Part shown: in pieces, positions 25,301 through 33,325 of the stretch
Layout: every line of letters begins with the position of its first letter
Numbering within the stretch: the first letter of the stretch is position 1
From: JAMZMI01 sp964353015
Lineage (GTDB): Bacteria > Bacteroidota > Bacteroidia > Cytophagales > Cyclobacteriaceae
Length of the DNA: 64,000 nucleotides
Direction: 5' to 3'
Assembly (NCBI GenBank): GCA_964353015.1
Contig: CAYGUA010000021.1
Coordinates: forward strand, 1-64,000
The notes under the pieces: model-generated
Database searches by the model: none
What the model saw: only the letters and a program-made list of their open reading frames with translations
Told to the model about the DNA's origin: nothing
Translations under genes and position numbers: made by a program

Positions 25301-25828
25301 CTAAAACTCAACAAATAAATCCACCTGTTCCTGAAGCAACTGTATATATAAATCGTTGGTGATATTTCGATCTTTGTCAGTGTTTGCTTCTATGCGAGCC
25401 AGTTTAACCTTCTGAGCCAATACGTGCATGCCACAATAATTGAAAATATCGGTGAGATGGCTGAGTGCGAGACCTGCACCCTGAATTCCTGAAGACAATC
25501 CGACTAAAGCACATTTTTTATTTTTAAAGGTGCCCGGGTATTCCAATCCATCGATAAAAGCCTTTAGCACTCCTGGAAATGATCCATTGTATTCAGGGAC
25601 AACAAATACAAACTTTTTATTTTCCTTCATGATCATCCTAAACCTATTGAAAACCTCGTTTTTTCCGGAATTTTCATAAAGAGCGGTAGCAATAAAATCA
25701 GCAGGCAAATCTTTTAAATCGATGATTTGACTTATTTCTCCCTTCTCGTTTAACATGTTTTGATATTGGTGACATATTTTTAAAGAGACAGAATCGGCAC
25801 GATTGGTACTACAAACTATTGTTATCAT
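25301..25828 (-). CDS. NADPH-dependent FMN reductase family protein
   Basis: 175 residues, flavodoxin-like fold. It starts MITIVCSTNRADSVSLKI, the phosphate-binding loop for FMN, and contains VVPEYNGSFPGVLKAFIDGL, the PEYN/FMN-binding signature of the chromate or azo reductase (NAD(P)H-dependent FMN reductase) family. Electron acceptor unknown. It is divergent from the SDR-gld operon over a 128-bp gap. Confidence 0.88.
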   Translation of the reverse strand: MITIVCSTNRADSVSLKICHQYQNMLNEKGEISQIIDLKDLPADFIATALYENSGKNEVFNRFRMIMKENKKFVFVVPEYNGSFPGVLKAFIDGLEYPGTFKNKKCALVGLSSGIQGAGLALSHLTDIFNYCGMHVLAQKVKLARIEANTDKDRNITNDLYIQLLQEQVDLFVEF

Positions 25829-25853
25829 TTACTTAAATGTATGGGATTTTCTA

Positions 25854-25882
25854 TTGAACCAATGAGGTCCGGTTTAGTTTTG
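25854..25882 (+). promoter_or_regulatory. Predicted promoter of the SDR-gldAFG operon
   Basis: TTG at 25854-25856 and TAGTTTTG at 25875-25882 with an 18-nt spacer match TTG-N17-23-TAnnTTTG. Transcription would start at about 25888, leaving a leader of about 70 nt that contains the inverted repeat at 25901-25925. Confidence 0.6.
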
Positions 25883-25900
25883 GGATTAAAAATAAAATGG

Positions 25901-25925
25901 TTGAATATTGCGTTTCAATATTCAA
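25901..25925 (+). promoter_or_regulatory. Perfect inverted repeat in the predicted leader of the gld operon
   Basis: Arms TTGAATATTG and CAATATTCAA, 10 bp each, are perfectly complementary around CGTTT. Lying just after the predicted start point, it could be an operator or a 5'-leader hairpin. Confidence 0.55.
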
Positions 25926-25956
25926 TTGAATCATCTCATCAAAAACAGCTAAATCT

Positions 25957-26658
25957 ATGCTGAAAGGCAAAAATGCAATTGTAACAGGAGTAAGTAAAGG
26001 AATAGGGTTGGAAACTGTGAAACTGCTTCTGCAATCTGGAGTGAAAGTGGCAGGTTGGAGCCGACAAAAACCCGCATTTGAACATCCTGATTTTTATTTT
26101 ATCAAAGCGGACATAAGTAGCTGGGAGGAAGTGCAAAATGCACATGCCGAATCTGTAAAAAGCCTTGGTTCAGATATTCATTTTTTGATCAATAATGCCG
26201 GTTATGGTGTGATGGGTGCGATAGAAGATATTAGCATTGAAGATTGGAAGGGAATGTTTGATGTGAATGTTCACGGTCTGATGTACTGTACCAAGATGGT
26301 CGTTCCTGACATGAAAAGAATGGATCAGGGCCACATTATCAATGTAAGTTCGATCGCCGGCCTAAATGGTGTGAAAAATATGAGTGGTTATGTGGCGACC
26401 AAACATGCAGTAACGGGATTTGGTCATTCATTGATGATGGAGTTGAGAGATTGGGGAATCAAAGTGACCAATATTTATCCCGGAAGTGTGCAGACGAATT
26501 TCTTCGATGACATAGCTGCCATTCAGGCCAATGAACATATGATGAGGCCACAAGATATTGCAAAAACTGTTGTAGAGCTTTTGGATACACATCCTAATTA
26601 TCTCCCTGCAGATATTGAACTTCGTCCACTCAGACCAAAAGGAAAACCACAGCAATAA
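25957..26658 (+). CDS. Short-chain dehydrogenase/reductase (SDR), first gene of the gld operon
   Basis: 233-residue classical SDR: VTGVSKGIG nucleotide motif, LINNAGYG, the catalytic Ser in NVSSIAG and the Tyr-Lys pair in YVATKHAVTG. Substrate unknown. The stop codon abuts the gldA start with no gap, so it is co-transcribed with the gliding-motility ABC transporter genes. It differs clearly from the SDR at 535-1332, for example in its shorter C-terminus ending LRPLRPKGKPQQ. Confidence 0.9.
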   Translation: MLKGKNAIVTGVSKGIGLETVKLLLQSGVKVAGWSRQKPAFEHPDFYFIKADISSWEEVQNAHAESVKSLGSDIHFLINNAGYGVMGAIEDISIEDWKGMFDVNVHGLMYCTKMVVPDMKRMDQGHIINVSSIAGLNGVKNMSGYVATKHAVTGFGHSLMMELRDWGIKVTNIYPGSVQTNFFDDIAAIQANEHMMRPQDIAKTVVELLDTHPNYLPADIELRPLRPKGKPQQ

Positions 26659-27570
26659 ATGTCTGTTTTCATTAAGGATTTAACCAAAATGTACGGTCAG
26701 CAAACGGCTGTAGATGCTATTAGCTTTGAAGCCCCCAATGGCAAAGTGACGGGTTTTTTAGGTCCTAATGGCGCTGGAAAATCCACCACAATGAAGATGG
26801 CTGTCGGTTATGTGAAAGCTACAAGTGGAACAATCGAACTCGATGGTATTTCCGTGGCAGATGATCCATTAGAAGTAAAAAAAATTACCGGATATCTTCC
26901 TGAGCACAATCCACTTTATCTGGATATGTATGTGAAGGAGTTTTTACGATTTATTGGTGGAGCCTATGCAATAAAAGGGAGCAGGTTGAAAAAACGGGTC
27001 GAGGAAATGATCGATACCGTAGGACTTCAACGCGAGCAACATAAGAAAATAGGTAATCTTTCCAAAGGCTATAGACAAAGAGTTGGTTTGGCTCAAGCGC
27101 TTATTCATGATCCTGCTGTTTTGATTTTAGATGAACCTACCACAGGTCTTGATCCAAATCAGATTCTCGAGATCCGTGAGGTTATTAGAAATATAAGCAC
27201 GAATAAAACGGTAATACTTTCCACACATATCATGCAGGAAGTAGAGGCTATTTGTGATAAAGCGGTCATAATTGACAAAGGTCAGATAGTGGCTGACGAT
27301 AAGCTGAGTGTGCTTAAACAGGGCAATGATACCAATGGAATTATCATCACATTTGAGAAGGAAATAGATGTTACTCTTTTTTCAGAAAAGGGGTTTGACG
27401 CAAAACCTTATGGAGAATGTGCCTACTTAATAGAATCAGAAAGAGCTGATCTCAGAGCAGAACTACTTAAAATCACCTCCGAGCAAGACCTGCCTCTAAT
27501 TAGCCTAACAAAAGCTCAAAAGTCTTTAGAAGAGATATTTCACCGTCTTACTCAAAATCAAAAATCATGA
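26659..27570 (+). CDS. gldA: Gliding motility ABC transporter ATP-binding subunit GldA
   Basis: 303 residues. Complete ABC ATPase: Walker A GPNGAGKST, signature LSKGYRQRVGLAQAL, Walker B VLILDEPT and the switch His in ILSTHIMQEVE. The C-terminal extension resembles the GldA/CcmA-type regulatory part. GldA, GldF and GldG form an ABC transporter first identified as needed for gliding in Flavobacterium. The immediately following gldF and gldG genes identify it. An ATGA overlap joins it to gldF. Confidence 0.93.
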   Translation: MSVFIKDLTKMYGQQTAVDAISFEAPNGKVTGFLGPNGAGKSTTMKMAVGYVKATSGTIELDGISVADDPLEVKKITGYLPEHNPLYLDMYVKEFLRFIGGAYAIKGSRLKKRVEEMIDTVGLQREQHKKIGNLSKGYRQRVGLAQALIHDPAVLILDEPTTGLDPNQILEIREVIRNISTNKTVILSTHIMQEVEAICDKAVIIDKGQIVADDKLSVLKQGNDTNGIIITFEKEIDVTLFSEKGFDAKPYGECAYLIESERADLRAELLKITSEQDLPLISLTKAQKSLEEIFHRLTQNQKS

Positions 27571-28292
27571 TCAGCATATTTTTGAAAGAAGTCAATGAGT
27601 TTTTGGATTCGCTTATAGCATATGTAGTAATCGGAGTTTTTCTAATCGGTATTGGTTTGCTGATGTGGGTTTTTCCCGATACAAATGTATTAGATTATGG
27701 ATATGCGAGTATGGAGCCAGTATTTTCTCTTGGGCCATATGTTTTTATGTTTCTGATTCCGGCTATTACGATGAAGTCATTTGCAGAGGAGCGAAGAAAT
27801 GGGACACTTGAGTTGCTTTATACGCTTCCTTTCAGAGAAATAGATGTGATTTTAGGGAAGTTCTTTGCTGGGTATTTTCTTGTCTTTTTCTCAATTGTGC
27901 CTACGTTGGTATATTATTATTCGCTTAGTCAATTGGGAAATCCAGCAGGCAATTTGGATACTCCAGGCATTATAGGATCATATATTGGTTTGATGCTTTT
28001 AGGAGGCTTATTTACCAGTATCGGAATCCTTTCTTCCGCGCTTACTGGCAATCAGATTGTTTCTTTTATTCTCTCGGCTTTTTTATGTTTTTTGCTCTAT
28101 GCAGGTTTTGATTCTATAGCTGCAATTGACAATTGGTCAGACTGGTCACAAGCTATTTCTGGTTTTGGAATTATGTCTCACTATTCATCCATGAGTAAGG
28201 GGTTAATAGATTTGATTGATTTGGCTTATTTCATAGGAGCAATTGCGGTTATTCTGATGATTACTAAACTAATCCTAGGCTTTAAAAAATGA
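27567..28292 (+). CDS. gldF: Gliding motility ABC transporter permease GldF
   Basis: 241 residues with six predicted TM helices. AITMKSFAEERRNGTLELLYTLPF is the conserved cytoplasmic coupling segment of the ABC-2/GldF type (here cited in one piece of the motif EERRNGTLELL). It is the membrane partner of GldA. It overlaps gldA and gldG by 4 bp (ATGA) at both ends, so the three are strictly coupled. Confidence 0.94.
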   Translation: MISIFLKEVNEFLDSLIAYVVIGVFLIGIGLLMWVFPDTNVLDYGYASMEPVFSLGPYVFMFLIPAITMKSFAEERRNGTLELLYTLPFREIDVILGKFFAGYFLVFFSIVPTLVYYYSLSQLGNPAGNLDTPGIIGSYIGLMLLGGLFTSIGILSSALTGNQIVSFILSAFLCFLLYAGFDSIAAIDNWSDWSQAISGFGIMSHYSSMSKGLIDLIDLAYFIGAIAVILMITKLILGFKK

Positions 28293-29974
28293 TAAACTGG
28301 AGTAGTCATCGGTTGAACTTATTCTTACAAACTGCAATCACATTGGCTGTAGTTTGGTTGATTTTTCAGTTAGCTGGTCAGTTTCGGGTGCGTTTGGATA
28401 TGACTGAGGAAAATCGGTTTAGTCTTTCAGAACAGACAAAAAACCTGCTTTCCAGATTGGATGAAGATGTATATGTCGAGGTATATCTGGCGGGCGAATT
28501 GCCTTCTAATTTCCAAAGATTTCAAAAATCTATCCGAGAAACATTGGAAGAATTTTCTATCAATGCAAATACAAATATCAATTTCAAATTCATTGATCCA
28601 TCTATTGCAAAAAGTGCTCAGGCGAGAAATAAATATTATCAGGATTTGATTGAAAGGGGATTGCAGCCAACAAATCTCAATTATTCACAAAATGGTCAAT
28701 CTTCTCAGAAATGGGTTTTTCCAGGTTTGATTTTATCGTACAAAGGGAGCGAAATCAGCCTAAATTTATTGAAAGGCAATCGTACTACCTCTCCTGATGA
28801 AATGATCAATCAATCCATCGAAGGATTGGAATATGAGTTGGCAAGTGGAATTATCCAACTTTCTGAACTGAGAAGAAAGCGTGTAGGTCTGATCATCGGA
28901 CATCAGGAACCAGATACTGCACAGCTCGCAGGATTTACAAATTTGGTTTTGTCAAAATATGATCTCTATAAACTTAATCTGAAGGAAAAAACCACACCAA
29001 TAACCGGGTATGATTTGTTGGTTTTGGCCAAGCCGGTTACTGGATTCACAAATATGGAAAAATATCTACTTGATCAATATGTGATGAAAGGCGGGAAGTT
29101 GCTGATGTTTTTAGATGCGCTTCGTGTTAATATGGATAGCGCATCTGGCGATGGGACTGTAGCCATACCATACAAAACCAATCTCACCGATTTGCTATTC
29201 AAATATGGTGTTCGAATCAACCAGGATTATGTGGCAGATCTGAATTGTGGCGATTTTCCAATTGTAGCAGGAAATATTGGTAATCAACCTCAGATCCGTA
29301 TGCTTCCATGGCCCTATTTTCCTATTATCACCAATTACGGCGATCATCCTGTTGTGAAAAATCTTGATGCAGTCATGATTCGATTTGCCTCAACCATTGA
29401 TACGGTGAAAGCTGTAGGAATTAGAAAAACGCCTTTGATGATGACTTCCGCACATACCAAAGTTTTGGGTACTCCTGTACAGGTAAGTTTTAATGATTTG
29501 AAATCTGATTTATTACCAGATAAGTTTCAGTCCGGCCCGCAAGCTGTGGGATATCTTTTAGAGGGCGCTTTCACCTCGCTTTATAAGAATAAATTTCCAC
29601 CAAAAGGCATGGATAAAAACGAGATGATTGAAGATGGCATTTTATCCAAAATAGCCGTAATCGCAGATGGAGATCTGATCAGAAATGAATTGAGTTTGGA
29701 AGACGGCAAGCCTTTGGCTTTGGGAGTTGAGCCGTATAGTCAAGCGCGATATGCCAATGAGGATTTGATTATGAATCTGATAGATTATTTGATGGATGAT
29801 GAGGGCATTATCCAATCAAGAACCAAAGAAATCAAGATAAGACCTCTGGATAAAGTGAGGATCAAAGAGGAGCGACTGAAATGGCAAATAGTGAATTTGG
29901 TGGTTCCTATTTTATTACTATTGGCGTTTGGCTTGGTTAAAACTCTTGTCAGGAAAAAACAAAATCAGAGATAA
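28289..29974 (+). CDS. gldG: Gliding motility ABC transporter substrate-binding protein GldG
   Basis: 561 residues. A TM anchor lies near residues 12-30 and a second hydrophobic segment near the C-terminus (NLVVPILLLLAFGLVKTL). Between them is a large extracytoplasmic domain with the GldG features VDLDMTEENRFSLSEQT (as RVRLDMTEENRFSLS here), VYLAGELPSNFQRF and GGKLLMFLDALRV. It completes the GldAFG transporter. ATGA coupling with gldF and TAATG coupling with the next gene. Confidence 0.94.
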   Translation: MINWSSHRLNLFLQTAITLAVVWLIFQLAGQFRVRLDMTEENRFSLSEQTKNLLSRLDEDVYVEVYLAGELPSNFQRFQKSIRETLEEFSINANTNINFKFIDPSIAKSAQARNKYYQDLIERGLQPTNLNYSQNGQSSQKWVFPGLILSYKGSEISLNLLKGNRTTSPDEMINQSIEGLEYELASGIIQLSELRRKRVGLIIGHQEPDTAQLAGFTNLVLSKYDLYKLNLKEKTTPITGYDLLVLAKPVTGFTNMEKYLLDQYVMKGGKLLMFLDALRVNMDSASGDGTVAIPYKTNLTDLLFKYGVRINQDYVADLNCGDFPIVAGNIGNQPQIRMLPWPYFPIITNYGDHPVVKNLDAVMIRFASTIDTVKAVGIRKTPLMMTSAHTKVLGTPVQVSFNDLKSDLLPDKFQSGPQAVGYLLEGAFTSLYKNKFPPKGMDKNEMIEDGILSKIAVIADGDLIRNELSLEDGKPLALGVEPYSQARYANEDLIMNLIDYLMDDEGIIQSRTKEIKIRPLDKVRIKEERLKWQIVNLVVPILLLLAFGLVKTLVRKKQNQR

Positions 29975-30870
29975 TGAGCAGGAAAAACAAACGCCTCTTC
30001 TTGATTTTAGTGTTGATCATTCTTGTGAATGTCATTGTCTTTTTAATTCCTCAAAAAGGATCTCAGCTTGCTTATGATGAGTCGATGTTTTCTGTACAGG
30101 ATACGGCTGCTATGACCAGAATTAGATTTTTCAACGAAGAATCAAATGTGCTTTTGACAAAAGCAGATGAAGGATGGGAACTCAATGGGAAATATCCTGT
30201 TGATGAAAGTCTGAGACGTTTGCTTTTCAATATTCTTCAAAGAGTGAAGGTGAAAAGACCTTCTGGTAACTTATTGGAGTCGGAGGTTACGGTTGAGATT
30301 AATGGCGAAGTGTTTGGAGTCACAGGAAATGCGACTCGCACCAAGACATATTTCACAAAAGATGAGAAATCTTATGAAGTGGAAATTCCCGGATATCGGG
30401 ATTATCTGGCGAATATTTTTGAATTAAAAAGTGATCAATGGAGAGATAGATTGATATATAATGGAAGTTGGAGAACTATTCAATATTTGAAGCTTGATTA
30501 TATCTTAACAGATGAAGATGATTTTGAAATACGATTCAACGATAAGTTTTTTGAAGTGGGTGAGGTTCAAAAGATGGATTCATCTGCCGTAATAGACTAT
30601 CTCAATCAATTTCAATATATGCAAGCCAATGAACGTCTGAGTGAAGGTAGATTCGCTAAATATGATAGTTTATCAATGACTAACCCAATAGCTACAATCA
30701 CCATAGAATCTATAAACTACAGTACTCCGGAATATTTTCAGATCTATCCATCCTTAGGCAATGAAAGGTTTCACTTAATTAAAAATAGTGCGAATGAGCT
30801 CATGATTTTTGATCAAAAAAGAGTCAAAGATTTATTAAGGCGCAGAAAGGATTTTAAACTTGTGGAGTGA
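29974..30870 (+). CDS. DUF4340-like membrane-anchored protein downstream of gldG
   Basis: 298 residues with one N-terminal TM (LFLILVLIILVNVIVFLIP) and an extracytoplasmic domain. MTRIRFFNEESNVLLTKADEGWELNG followed by YPVDESLRRLLFNILQRVKV is the pattern of DUF4340 proteins (quoted here in two parts), which often accompany GldG-like ABC systems. The rest is a series of beta strands with no catalytic motif. Sharing the TAATG junction with gldG suggests it is an accessory part of the GldAFG complex. Function unknown. Confidence 0.75.
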   Translation: MSRKNKRLFLILVLIILVNVIVFLIPQKGSQLAYDESMFSVQDTAAMTRIRFFNEESNVLLTKADEGWELNGKYPVDESLRRLLFNILQRVKVKRPSGNLLESEVTVEINGEVFGVTGNATRTKTYFTKDEKSYEVEIPGYRDYLANIFELKSDQWRDRLIYNGSWRTIQYLKLDYILTDEDDFEIRFNDKFFEVGEVQKMDSSAVIDYLNQFQYMQANERLSEGRFAKYDSLSMTNPIATITIESINYSTPEYFQIYPSLGNERFHLIKNSANELMIFDQKRVKDLLRRRKDFKLVE

Positions 30871-30884
30871 GTCTCAATTTAGGG

Positions 30885-30914
30885 CTGTTATATCAACTTT
30901 TGTTCTTAAATTTG
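30885..30914 (+). promoter_or_regulatory. Candidate dnaN promoter (CTG-N19-TAAATTTG)
   Basis: TAAATTTG at 30907-30914 matches TAnnTTTG, with CTG (one mismatch to TTG) 19 nt upstream at 30885-30887. It lies in the gap between the gld operon and dnaN, about 100 nt before the dnaN start. Confidence 0.45.
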
Positions 30915-30959
30915 ACGCCCAAATCCAAATTCATAAGACTTGAAGTTTATGAATATTAT

Positions 30960-30991
30960 CAACCATCATTTTTCTTGTAAAATGGTGGTTG
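30960..30991 (+). promoter_or_regulatory. Long hairpin upstream of dnaN
   Basis: CAACCATCATTTT pairs with AAAATGGTGGTTG (13 bp with one G-U) around the 6-nt loop TCTTGT. No T-run follows on the plus strand, so it is not a standard terminator. It ends 24 nt before the dnaN ATG and would be in the 5' leader if the upstream candidate promoter is used. Confidence 0.55.
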
Positions 30992-31015
30992 ACGACCTAT
31001 TAAAAACACATATAT

Positions 31016-32140
31016 ATGAAATTTATAGTATCCTCGTCTTATTTGCTTAAGCAACTTTCTACAATTAACGGGGTAATTACGACTAATCCTGTTGTGCCAA
31101 TTCTTGAGAATTTTTTGTTTGAAATCAAAGAAGGAACGCTCACAATCACTGCATCTGATCTTCAGACGAGTATGATTACAGAAATGGAAGTGGAAGCCAA
31201 AGAAGATGGTAGTATTGCAATTCCAGCAAAAATATTGCTAGAGACGTTAAGAAATCTTCCTGAGCAGCCAGTAACATTTACGATTGATTCAGATACATAT
31301 AGCATTGAGATAAACTCTGACAATGGGCGATATAAATTGTCTGGTGAAAATGCAACGGATTTTCCTAAGATTCCTGCTGTATCAGATGGCTATGCGGTAA
31401 ATATGTCTTCTGGTATATTGGCACAAGCAATCAACAATACCATTTTCGCCACTAGCAATGACGAACTTCGACCAGCAATGACAGGAGTTTACGTGAAGTT
31501 GGATGAAACTAATGCGACCTTCGTTGCAACTGACAGTCACAGGCTTATCAGATACCGCAGAGTAGATGTTGCAGCGGATATGGCTCATAGCATGATTATC
31601 CCAAGGAAAGCATTGACTTTGCTGAAGACCACTTTGCCATCTGAAAACACAAATGTGAATGTGGAATTCAATGCATCAAACGCATTCTTCAATTTTAACA
31701 ATGTGAAGATGATCTGTCGTTTGATTGACGAAAGATTTCCGGATTATGAAAATGTGATTCCAGTAGATAATAAGAATGCTATAGTAATCAATAGATCATC
31801 ACTTTTGAGTTCGTTGAAAAGGATTGCTATTTACGCAAACAAGACTACCCATCAGGTAAGATTGAAAATCACAGGAAGTGAATTGATGATTTCCGCTGAA
31901 GATTTAGATTTTTCAAATGAAGCTAATGAAAGACTCTCTTGCGAACATGATGGAGAAGATATAGAAATTGGATTCAATGCAAAGTTTTTGATAGAGATGC
32001 TAAGTAATCTCGACGCAAATGAACTGACATTAAAGTTGAGTGCTCCAAACAGAGCGGGTATCATTACTCCAAATGATAAAGATGACAATGAAGACATCCT
32101 AATGCTAGTGATGCCAGTCATGCTTAACAACCAAGTATAA
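31016..32140 (+). CDS. dnaN: DNA polymerase III beta subunit (sliding clamp)
   Basis: 374 residues, standard length, with three topologically similar clamp domains. The N-terminus MKFIVSSSYLLKQLSTINGVI, TDSHRLIRYR, MIIPRKALTLLK and the C-terminal MLVMPVMLNNQV are conserved in Bacteroidota DnaN. It forms the ring that tethers polymerase III to DNA. The gene follows gldG, as in Flavobacterium, rather than dnaA, so it is away from the classical origin arrangement. It ends at a strong terminator. Confidence 0.96.
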   Translation: MKFIVSSSYLLKQLSTINGVITTNPVVPILENFLFEIKEGTLTITASDLQTSMITEMEVEAKEDGSIAIPAKILLETLRNLPEQPVTFTIDSDTYSIEINSDNGRYKLSGENATDFPKIPAVSDGYAVNMSSGILAQAINNTIFATSNDELRPAMTGVYVKLDETNATFVATDSHRLIRYRRVDVAADMAHSMIIPRKALTLLKTTLPSENTNVNVEFNASNAFFNFNNVKMICRLIDERFPDYENVIPVDNKNAIVINRSSLLSSLKRIAIYANKTTHQVRLKITGSELMISAEDLDFSNEANERLSCEHDGEDIEIGFNAKFLIEMLSNLDANELTLKLSAPNRAGIITPNDKDDNEDILMLVMPVMLNNQV

Positions 32141-32148
32141 AAAAAATG

Positions 32149-32174
32149 CGCAGAAAATTCTTCTGCGTTTTTTT
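32149..32174 (+). terminator. Rho-independent terminator after dnaN
   Basis: CGCAGAA / TTCTGCG stem (7 bp) with a 5-nt AATTC loop, followed by seven T and preceded by an A-run. It starts 8 bp after the dnaN stop codon. Confidence 0.9.
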
Positions 32175-32185
32175 ATCATAAAAAA

Positions 32186-32202
32186 ATGACTAAATTAGTC
32201 AT
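32186..32202. promoter_or_regulatory. Palindromic operator upstream of the HTH-Fic gene
   Basis: ATGACTAAATTAGTCAT is a perfect 17-nt palindrome centred at 32194. A further inverted half-site, AATTTAGT, occurs at 32216-32223, next to the GTG start at 32226. The layout fits autoregulation by the Fic protein's own XRE-type HTH domain. Confidence 0.65.
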
Positions 32203-32225
32203 GAAAATAAAAGTCAAATTTAGTT

Positions 32226-33296
32226 GTGAAAAATCTTCATCAAATTCTCAGAGGAGCAAGGCAAGCCAAAGGGCTGAAATTGAGGGAGATTGCCTCATAT
32301 TTAAAAATAGACCAGGCACTTATAAGCCGCTATGAAAATGGTGATAGGATGCCAAGCGAAGATCAGCTTGTAATGCTGGCTAAATTTCTAGATCTGAATC
32401 CTCAACAACTGAAAAGAGCATGGTTGGCCGATAAAATCGTGAAAATGATCGCATATGAGCCAGATGCATTGGAAGTTTTGGCTGTGGCTGAAAGTAGGGT
32501 GGAATATCTTGTGAGCTCCAAAACTTTTGAAGTACCAGAAATTTCTAATGAACTAAAAGAGAAGCTGGATTATGCTGATCTTCTGAAGAGAAAGTGGAAT
32601 AAAGTAAAGCCATTGAACCAAACTCAACTTTCAAAAATGAAAGAGTTTTTCAATGTGGAGAATACATTTGAAAGTAACAGAATTGAAGGAAACACACTTT
32701 CACTTCAAGAAACACATCTTGTGGTGAATGAAGGGCTCACCATTGGTGGTAAATCCATGCGGGAGCATTTGGAAGCCATCAATCATTTGGAAGCACTGGG
32801 TTTTATTGAAGAATTGATCCTAAGTCGTGAGGATGTGACTAGAAGAAATCTGCTACAACTTCATTCCTTGATATTGAAAGGTGTGGATTCACCCAATGCG
32901 GGTGTTTATAGAAATGTACCAGTGAGAATCAGTGGAAGCAGTCATGAACCTCCACAGCCGTATCTTTTAGATAAGCTAATGGAAGATTTTTTTCATCATT
33001 ACAAACTACAGAAAAACAGACTTCATCCGGTGATATTGGCTGCAGAAGTGCACGAAAGATTGGTAAGTATTCATCCGTTTGTCGATGGAAATGGAAGATC
33101 TTCTCGTCTTTTGATGAATATGGTTTTGCTTCAAAATGGATACACTTTGACACATATCAAAGGAGATCCTGCAAGTAGAATTGCATATTATAAATCTCTT
33201 GAGGATGTTCAGGTTAATAATAAACCTGAGCCGTTTTACGAATTGGTCATTGATTCAGCCATTAATTCACTTGAAGAGCATTTGAAGATGACTTAA
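32226..33296 (+). CDS. Fic-family protein with N-terminal XRE helix-turn-helix
   Basis: 356 residues. An N-terminal HTH (about 5-60: ARQAKGLKLREIASYL, ALISRYENGDRMPS) is fused to a Fic/DOC AMP-transferase domain. The catalytic motif HPFVDGNGRSSR is complete (His283). The N-terminal inhibitory motif SNRIEGN (Ser150-Asn156) marks an autoinhibited class II Fic protein. Fic enzymes transfer AMP, or another phosphate-containing group, from a nucleotide to target proteins. The start is GTG at 32226, the only start before an upstream in-frame stop. A palindrome upstream suggests self-repression. Target unknown. Confidence 0.9.
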   Translation: MKNLHQILRGARQAKGLKLREIASYLKIDQALISRYENGDRMPSEDQLVMLAKFLDLNPQQLKRAWLADKIVKMIAYEPDALEVLAVAESRVEYLVSSKTFEVPEISNELKEKLDYADLLKRKWNKVKPLNQTQLSKMKEFFNVENTFESNRIEGNTLSLQETHLVVNEGLTIGGKSMREHLEAINHLEALGFIEELILSREDVTRRNLLQLHSLILKGVDSPNAGVYRNVPVRISGSSHEPPQPYLLDKLMEDFFHHYKLQKNRLHPVILAAEVHERLVSIHPFVDGNGRSSRLLMNMVLLQNGYTLTHIKGDPASRIAYYKSLEDVQVNNKPEPFYELVIDSAINSLEEHLKMT

Positions 33297-33297
33297 T

Positions 33298-33325
33298 AAA
33301 AAAGGCCCCAGCTGGGGCCTTTTTT
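33298..33325. terminator. Bidirectional terminator between the Fic gene and topA
   Basis: GGCCCCAGCTGGGGCC (33304-33319) is a perfect palindrome flanked by six A and six T, forming a hairpin of up to 14 bp that can terminate from both sides. It serves the convergent Fic and topA genes and overlaps the topA stop codon. Confidence 0.93.
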
